Positions 6,691-10,590 of a stretch of DNA of 10,590 nt are shown here, one piece after another. Every line of letters begins with the position of its first letter. Position 1 is the stretch's first letter. The translations under genes and the position numbers were made by a program. This DNA is from an uncultured Collinsella sp. (lineage in GTDB: Bacteria; Actinomycetota; Coriobacteriia; Coriobacteriales; Coriobacteriaceae): NCBI GenBank assembly GCA_902494625.1, contig CABUUB010000061.1, positions 1 through 10,590 on the forward strand, in the 5' to 3' direction. The notes beneath the pieces were generated by a model. The model was not told the origin of the DNA. It saw only the letters and a program-made list of their open reading frames with translations, and did no database searches.

Positions 6691-8217
6691 ATGGAATCGA
6701 CTGATGTACTGGTAATTGGATCTGGCATTGCGGGCCTTTGTGCCGCCATCGAAGCGGCACGCACGGGTGCAACCGTCACTGTGGCAAGCGCCGGCAAGAC
6801 CATGAGTGGATCGAGCTTCTTCCCGGGTACCTGGGGCCTCGGCCTCATCGGTCCCGTCGACGAAGACGACGAGCAGGACCTCATCGACACCATCCTGGCC
6901 GTCGGCGGCGGCGTTGCCGACCCCGAACTCGTCCAAACGTTCGTCCACGGCATTCCCCAAGCGATTGACTGGCTCGAGCAAGACCTGGGCGTTGAGCTCC
7001 AGCGTCCGCAAAGCGCCAAGAGTGCTCAACAAAAGCAATTTATCCCCTGCTTTGACCACAAGACACGCATGTGGCGCGGCCTCACCCGCAAGCCCCTTGA
7101 GGACGCTCTGACGACCTGGATCGAGTCGCTCGGCATTCGCCTGCTCCCCCGCCATGAGCTTATCGACCTTGTTGAGGACACGAACGGCAGAATAACCGGA
7201 ACCGTACTCTACGACCTTACCGAAAATCGAATCGTGCCCTTTGCTGCCAAGGCCACGATCATCGCAGCCGGTGGCACAGGCGGCCTGTTCGAGCGCAGCC
7301 TTACGTCGGCTGATGTGCTCAGCTCCTCGCAGGCCATCGCACTCGCGCACGGCGCAACACTTACTAATATAGAGTTCATGCAGATGATGCCCGGCTTCAT
7401 CGAGCCCAGGCGTAACTTGGTCTTCAACGAGAAAACCTGGCGCTACGTACATGTAGACCAGCCGGTAGATATTGCCGACGACAAGCTGGACGACCTGCTC
7501 GAGCAGCGCTCTGGATATGGTCCCTTCACGTCACGCTTGACCTCCCGCGCTATCGATCTTGCCATCGATCAGGCAGGTGCCGAAGGCCTGGCACTCCACT
7601 ACGACTTCCCCCGCGAGGATGTACCAGAGTTTGTGCAGACCTTTGCTATCTGGCTGCAAGACGAGCATGGCATCGCGCCGAGCGACGAGATGCGTGTGGC
7701 GATGTATGCTCACGCCGCCAACGGCGGTATCAAGATCGACAAGACCGCGTACACGGGCGTTGAGGGCCTCTACGCCTGTGGCGAGGCAACAGGCGGTATG
7801 CACGGCGCCGATCGCATTGGCGGCTTGTCAAGCGCCAACGGCATCGTATTCGGACGCATCGCAGGCGCATCGGCAGCCCTTGCAGCGCAGAATGCACCTG
7901 AGATGGCCCCGAAGACGGATATCGACCTCCCCCAGCATGGCATTGCCACAACAGATGCCGAACGCCTGACTCACAGCCTCAGACACACGATGAGCACGTA
8001 TTGCATGATCAACCGCACCGAACCGGGCCTTTCCACGGCACAGCAGGAGCTTGAGGATCTGGGGGCCGAGGCAAAGACTCTGAGTATGCAGGACGCCCAG
8101 GACAGCGAAATCGCAGCCCTCGCCCGCCTGCAATCGCAGATTCAGCTGGCAACAGAAATGGTCAAAGCCATGCGTAAGCGAAACGAAAGTCTCGGATCGC
8201 ACTATCGAGCGAATTAA
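6691..8217 (+). CDS. FAD-dependent oxidoreductase, fumarate reductase / L-aspartate oxidase flavoprotein family
   Basis: The 508-residue protein begins with a Rossmann FAD motif GSGIAG (G10, G12, G15). It has the second nucleotide-binding strand ATIIAAGGTGG and the family C-terminal FAD block LYACGEATGG (E365) running into HGADRIGGLSSANG, which keeps the conserved His (H371) and Arg (R375). The C-terminal helical part (about 430-508) resembles the succinate dehydrogenase/NadB tail. The HPT substrate motif of FrdA, SdhA and NadB is replaced by QMMPG (231-235), so succinate, fumarate or aspartate cannot be assumed. The GGIAA segment usual in NadB reads SSFFPGTWGLG. There is no Tat signal or haem/flavin-transfer domain. 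The start at 6691 has GAGAAAGGA upstream; an in-frame ATG at 6634 would add 19 unrelated residues. No partner subunit genes are nearby, and a terminator before it suggests its own transcript. Confidence 0.75.
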   Translation: MESTDVLVIGSGIAGLCAAIEAARTGATVTVASAGKTMSGSSFFPGTWGLGLIGPVDEDDEQDLIDTILAVGGGVADPELVQTFVHGIPQAIDWLEQDLGVELQRPQSAKSAQQKQFIPCFDHKTRMWRGLTRKPLEDALTTWIESLGIRLLPRHELIDLVEDTNGRITGTVLYDLTENRIVPFAAKATIIAAGGTGGLFERSLTSADVLSSSQAIALAHGATLTNIEFMQMMPGFIEPRRNLVFNEKTWRYVHVDQPVDIADDKLDDLLEQRSGYGPFTSRLTSRAIDLAIDQAGAEGLALHYDFPREDVPEFVQTFAIWLQDEHGIAPSDEMRVAMYAHAANGGIKIDKTAYTGVEGLYACGEATGGMHGADRIGGLSSANGIVFGRIAGASAALAAQNAPEMAPKTDIDLPQHGIATTDAERLTHSLRHTMSTYCMINRTEPGLSTAQQELEDLGAEAKTLSMQDAQDSEIAALARLQSQIQLATEMVKAMRKRNESLGSHYRAN

Positions 8218-8260
8218 ACTGGACACCCATCTAAAGCAGAACACAACTACTCGATATCTA

Positions 8261-8294
8261 TGGGCCCCGCGAGCTCGAAGTGGCGCGGGGACCA
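8261..8294. other. Hairpin between the oxidoreductase and dinD, no T tract
   Basis: CCCCGCG (8265-8271) pairs with CGCGGGG (8284-8290), and TGG/CCA extend the stem after one mismatch. The loop is 12 bases. The T run of an intrinsic terminator is missing, so its role is uncertain. Confidence 0.35.
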
Positions 8295-8378
8295 TTCGTG
8301 TCCGCACGGCAGCGTATCCTTATTCTGAATACAGAGTGGGCAAAGCCCGCATAGACAATAGACCATCGAGGAGGAGAT

Positions 8379-9239
8379 ATGGACAGTAGAGATATCGAGA
8401 AGTGGCGTGTCGAACTTGATAGCTACGCCAATGTGGAAGACGGCGTTGAATATTGGCTCGCACGCGATTTAATGGAACCCATGGGGTACACTCGATGGGA
8501 GAACTTCGCCGAAGTTGTTAAGAGGGCAAAAGTCTCGTGCGAAACAAACAAAACTCCAGTTGATTCCCATTTTCGTGACACCACGAAAATGGTAACTGCC
8601 GGTGTCGCCGCTCGCGCGGTTAAAGACTACAAACTTACGCGCTACGCATGCTATTTAATCGCCCAAAACGGAGACCCAAACAAGCCGGAGATCGCGCTCG
8701 CACAGGCATACTTTGCCGTGCAGACGCGCCGCCAAGAGCTCATAGAGCAGCGCTTCGCAGAGATTCAGCGCTTGCAGGCGCGCCACTCGCTATCCGATTC
8801 AGAGAAACAGCTCTCGGGTATTGCGTTCAAACGCGGCGTGGACTCCAAAGGATTCGCGATCATCAAGTCGAAGGGCGATGAAGCGTTATTCGGCGGCAGA
8901 AGCACGGCGGAAATGAAGCAGCAGCTCGGCGTACCCAAGAGCGCGGCATTGGCGGACAGGTTAGCCGATGTCCTCATCAAAGCAAAGGACCTTACGAACT
9001 CGATGACGACCTTCAACGCCGAGGAACACGACCTGTACGGTCTGGACCAGATCAAGCAAGAGCACGTCGAGAACAACACAAGCGTGCGTGGCAGCCTCAT
9101 CGACCGCGGAATTGTCCCCGAGAACCTACCGCCCGCCGAGGATACAAAAAAGCTCGAGCGTCGTGTGAAGGCAGACGAGAAGAAACTCAAGGAGGGTACT
9201 GACGGTTTTACCGATCCCCAGGGTAGGCTCGATCTGTGA
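8379..9239 (+). CDS. dinD: DNA damage-inducible protein D (DinD-like)
   Basis: The 286-residue protein closely follows the layout of E. coli DinD (about 274 residues). It has an N-terminal BRO-N-like region (EYWLARDLMEPMGYTRW, about 25-41) and LTRYACYLIAQNGDPNKPEIA (about 86-106). AYFAVQTRRQEL follows, with LFGGRS near 170 and a charged C-terminal tail. E. coli DinD is SOS-induced and interferes with RecA filaments; the same activity here is inference. The start has a strong GAGGAGGAG site (8368-8376). The gene stands alone, with more mixed codon use than its neighbours (AAA, TTA and GAA appear), which suggests accessory origin. Upstream I see the 11-base palindrome TATTCTGAATA at 8321-8331, but no GAAC-N4-GTTC LexA box. 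Confidence 0.88.
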   Translation: MDSRDIEKWRVELDSYANVEDGVEYWLARDLMEPMGYTRWENFAEVVKRAKVSCETNKTPVDSHFRDTTKMVTAGVAARAVKDYKLTRYACYLIAQNGDPNKPEIALAQAYFAVQTRRQELIEQRFAEIQRLQARHSLSDSEKQLSGIAFKRGVDSKGFAIIKSKGDEALFGGRSTAEMKQQLGVPKSAALADRLADVLIKAKDLTNSMTTFNAEEHDLYGLDQIKQEHVENNTSVRGSLIDRGIVPENLPPAEDTKKLERRVKADEKKLKEGTDGFTDPQGRLDL

Positions 9240-9255
9240 AAGCGGCTGTGCCTTT

Positions 9256-9343
9256 CGGGTTCGACTCCAAGCGAGGTCAACAAAAAAAGACGGCCAACTT
9301 TCGTTGACCGCCTTAACTTGCTTTGGCGGGCCGTCAGGGGGTC
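9256..9343. repeat. Orphan copy of the tRNA-Lys 3' end plus terminator (repeat A)
   Basis: This 88-base block aligns along its length with 9434-9519. Both copies share CGGGTTCGA, GCGAGGT, AACAAAAAA, a hairpin, TTAAC, GCTTTGG and GGGCCGTCAGGGGGTC. On the minus strand the end at 9343 is the last part of a tRNA-Lys (T-arm side, acceptor strand, G in place of A73, then CCA-like GCC). The rest of the tRNA is absent, so this is a tRNA-derived remnant. It may be an integration scar or the relic of a tandem tRNA gene. Confidence 0.75.
9282..9310 (-). terminator. Minus-strand terminator in repeat A
   Basis: The stem 9291-9298 with 9303-9310 is followed on the minus strand by a 7-T run (9282-9288). 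The single non-Watson-Crick position becomes a G-U pair only in minus-strand RNA, which supports this direction. Confidence 0.7.
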
Positions 9344-9344
9344 A

Positions 9345-9408
9345 GCCTGCTTTGCAGGCGGCCGCTACGGCGCTTTGCGCCTTGCGCGCTACGCTGGTAA
9401 ATTCTTAC
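9345..9408. repeat. Run of small hairpins between repeats A and B
   Basis: GCCTGC-TTT-GCAGGC (9345-9359) and GGCGC-TTT-GCGCC (9369-9381) are perfect hairpins with the same TTT loop. A weaker GTAA-ATTC-TTAC follows at 9397-9408. They lack terminator T tracts. The role is unknown. Confidence 0.45.
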
Positions 9409-9433
9409 GCATTTCCTCAGCTCCGCGCCCCGA

Positions 9434-9519
9434 CGGGTTCGACCCCATGCGAGGTTAACAAAAAAGCGACCAGCCTAAGCCAGTCGCTTTAACATGCTTT
9501 GGTGGGCCGTCAGGGGGTC
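9434..9519. repeat. tRNA-Lys 3' end plus terminator (repeat B)
   Basis: This is the copy matching 9256-9343, here continuous with the intact tRNA-Lys. The hairpin bases differ between the copies but the fold and flanking words are kept. The two copies start 178 bases apart. Confidence 0.75.
9460..9488 (-). terminator. Terminator of the tRNA-His/tRNA-Lys transcript
   Basis: A 10-bp stem (9465-9474 with 9479-9488) is followed on the minus strand by six Ts (9460-9465, partly paired in the stem). Two positions pair as G-U only in minus-strand RNA, fixing the direction. It lies 12 bases after the CCA end of tRNA-Lys. Confidence 0.85.
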
Positions 9520-9575
9520 GAACCCTGGACCTTGGGATTAAGAGTCCCCTGCTCTACCAACTGAGCTAACGACCC
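9500..9575 (-). tRNA. tRNA-Lys (anticodon CTT)
   Basis: Read on the minus strand, the gene starts GGGTCGT and ends ACGGCCC-A-CCA. It has a 7-bp acceptor stem (one G-U), TAGCTCAGTTGG in the D arm, anticodon loop CTCTTAA with CTT, and GGTTCGA in the T arm. CCA is encoded at 9500-9502. It is the second gene of a two-tRNA transcript, 22 bases after tRNA-His. Confidence 0.96.
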
Positions 9576-9597
9576 GATATCAACACGAAGCAAGAAC

Positions 9598-9674
9598 TGG
9601 GGTGGGTAAAGGGACTCGAACCCTCGACCTACGGGACCACAACCCGTCGCTCTAGCCAACTGAGCTACACCCAC
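9598..9674 (-). tRNA. tRNA-His (anticodon GTG)
   Basis: Read on the minus strand, the gene starts GTGGGTG and ends TACCCAC-C-CCA. The anticodon loop is TTGTGGT with GTG, followed by a standard T arm with GGTTCGA. The base before position 1 (9675) is G opposite C73, the extra G-1 pair that identifies tRNA-His. CCA is encoded at 9598-9600. Confidence 0.97.
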
Positions 9675-9701
9675 CGTGTCCTGTGCGCTTCGCGCTCGAT
9701 T

Positions 9702-9766
9702 ATTATTGCAAGGAACGCCACGCGATGCAAGCCCCAATTTTCAAGAATTTTGAAAAGAGTTTTTTG
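9702..9766 (-). promoter_or_regulatory. Promoter of the tRNA pair, with AT-rich UP-like element
   Basis: On the minus strand TTGCAT (9725-9730) and AATAAT (9702-9707) are exactly 17 bases apart. Transcription would begin about 20 bases before tRNA-His. Directly upstream of the -35 lies an AT-rich stretch (9736-9766) with A and T tracts, placed where a stable-RNA UP element would be. It contains the perfect inverted repeat TTTTCAA/TTGAAAA (9738-9744 and 9750-9756), which could also serve the divergent aminotransferase gene. Confidence 0.6.
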
Positions 9767-9840
9767 GATCCATTTCGGGCAAATCCTACCGGTTCCATAG
9801 GAGTAAACTTGCCCCACTGCAAATGCTCGAAAGGACCGTC

Positions 9841-10590
9841 ATGAAAGAACTCTCCAACCGCACGGCAAGATTTACCGATTCGGTCATCCGCCGCATGACA
9901 CGCATCTCCAATAAGTACGGCGCCGTCAACCTGTCGCAGGGCTTCCCCGACTTCGATCCCCCGGCGCAGCTGCTCGATAGCCTCAGCGCCATCGCCGCCG
10001 ATCCCAAGCCGCTCTATCACCAGTACTCCATAACCTGGGGTTCCCAGGCCATGCGCGAGGCACTCGCCGCCAAACAGGAGCACTTTATGGGCATGCCGGT
10101 CGACCCCAACCAGAATATCGTGGTCACCTGCGGCTCCACCGAGGCCATGATGGCCGCCATGATGACGGTCACGAACCCCGGCGACAAGGTCGTCATCTTC
10201 TCGCCGTTCTACGAGAACTACGGCGCCGACACGATCCTTTCGGGTGCCGAGCCCATCTATGTGCCGCTCAACCCGCCCACATTCGACTTTGACCGCGAGA
10301 CACTCGAGGCGGCCTTCCGCGACAACGACCCCAAGGCCATCGTCCTGTGCAACCCTTCCAACCCCTGCGGCAAGGTCTTTACACGCGATGAGCTCACCTT
10401 TATCGCCGACCTCTGCAAAAAGTACGACACCTACTGCATCACCGACGAGGTCTACGAGCACATCGTCTACGCGCCCCACGAGCACGTCTATATGGCCACG
10501 CTGCCCGGCATGTTTGAGCGCACCATCAGCTGCAGCTCGCTGTCCAAGACCTACTCCATCACCGGCTGGCGTCTGGGCTACACTATCGCC
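9841..10590 (+). CDS. Class I/II PLP-dependent aminotransferase (3' end outside window)
   Basis: The frame is open to the right edge, showing the first 250 residues of an expected 390-400. Family motifs are NLSQGFPDFDPP, YSITWGSQAMREALA, CGSTEAMMAAM (PLP phosphate loop), NPSNPCGKVF (substrate carboxylate and PLP contacts), DEVYEHIVY (Asp and Tyr to PLP) and SSLSKTYSITGWRLGY with the Schiff-base lysine at K236. The SQGFPDFDPP start and overall pattern fit subgroup I-gamma-like enzymes (methionine, kynurenine or aromatic aminotransferase type), but the amino donor cannot be read from this. The start ATG has GAAAGGA upstream. It is divergent from the tRNA pair, and no partner gene is visible. 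Confidence 0.92.
   Translation, partial: MKELSNRTARFTDSVIRRMTRISNKYGAVNLSQGFPDFDPPAQLLDSLSAIAADPKPLYHQYSITWGSQAMREALAAKQEHFMGMPVDPNQNIVVTCGSTEAMMAAMMTVTNPGDKVVIFSPFYENYGADTILSGAEPIYVPLNPPTFDFDRETLEAAFRDNDPKAIVLCNPSNPCGKVFTRDELTFIADLCKKYDTYCITDEVYEHIVYAPHEHVYMATLPGMFERTISCSSLSKTYSITGWRLGYTIA

Noticed and set aside
9256..9343. A complete second tRNA-Lys gene
   Set aside because: Only the 3' part is present; the anticodon and D arms cannot be found beyond 9343.
9304..9492. Small plus-strand open frame over the tRNA-derived repeats
   Set aside because: The sequence is explained by terminators, a tRNA remnant and hairpins, and there is no ribosome binding site.

Overview
The window looks like chromosome of a GC-rich gut anaerobe of the class Coriobacteriia (Actinomycetota), most likely Collinsella or a close relative. 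That is an inference from the strong C/G third-position bias, tRNA genes with encoded CCA ends, a SufD-SufS-SufU order typical of Gram-positive SUF loci, and protein sequences that resemble Coriobacteriia homologues from memory. No database search was possible.

Left part (1-2862): the 3' end of a SUF iron-sulfur assembly operon. It holds sufD (5' end outside the window), sufS (cysteine desulfurase) and sufU (zinc-dependent sulfur acceptor). The genes overlap by 4 and 8 bases, so they are probably translationally coupled, and a strong intrinsic terminator closes the operon. SufS takes sulfur from cysteine, SufU accepts the persulfide, and SufD works with SufB and SufC (expected just upstream) in the scaffold.

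Middle (2863-4676): about 600 bases without a credible gene, containing a dense set of inverted and direct repeats (about 2903-3098). Next comes a minus-strand REP-associated (IS200-like, Y1/HUH) transposase gene, then a dyad-rich stretch leading to the next operon.

Centre (4677-6502): a two-gene operon with very strong codon bias. The first gene encodes a NifU-like iron-sulfur scaffold protein and the second the GGGtGRT-motif protein, a conserved family whose function I do not know. A 5' leader with three overlapping dyads precedes the operon and a clear terminator ends it. This is the best candidate for an undescribed system here: a second Fe-S related module beside SUF, separated from it only by the transposase gene.

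Right part (6503-10590): a FAD-dependent oxidoreductase of the fumarate reductase/NadB flavoprotein superfamily with an altered substrate motif, then a dinD-like DNA-damage gene of more mixed codon use. After that comes a repeat pair built from the tRNA-Lys 3' end plus its terminator: one copy belongs to the intact tRNA-Lys gene, the other is an orphan beside dinD. A tRNA-His/tRNA-Lys pair follows on the minus strand with a good promoter. The window ends inside a class I/II aminotransferase gene.
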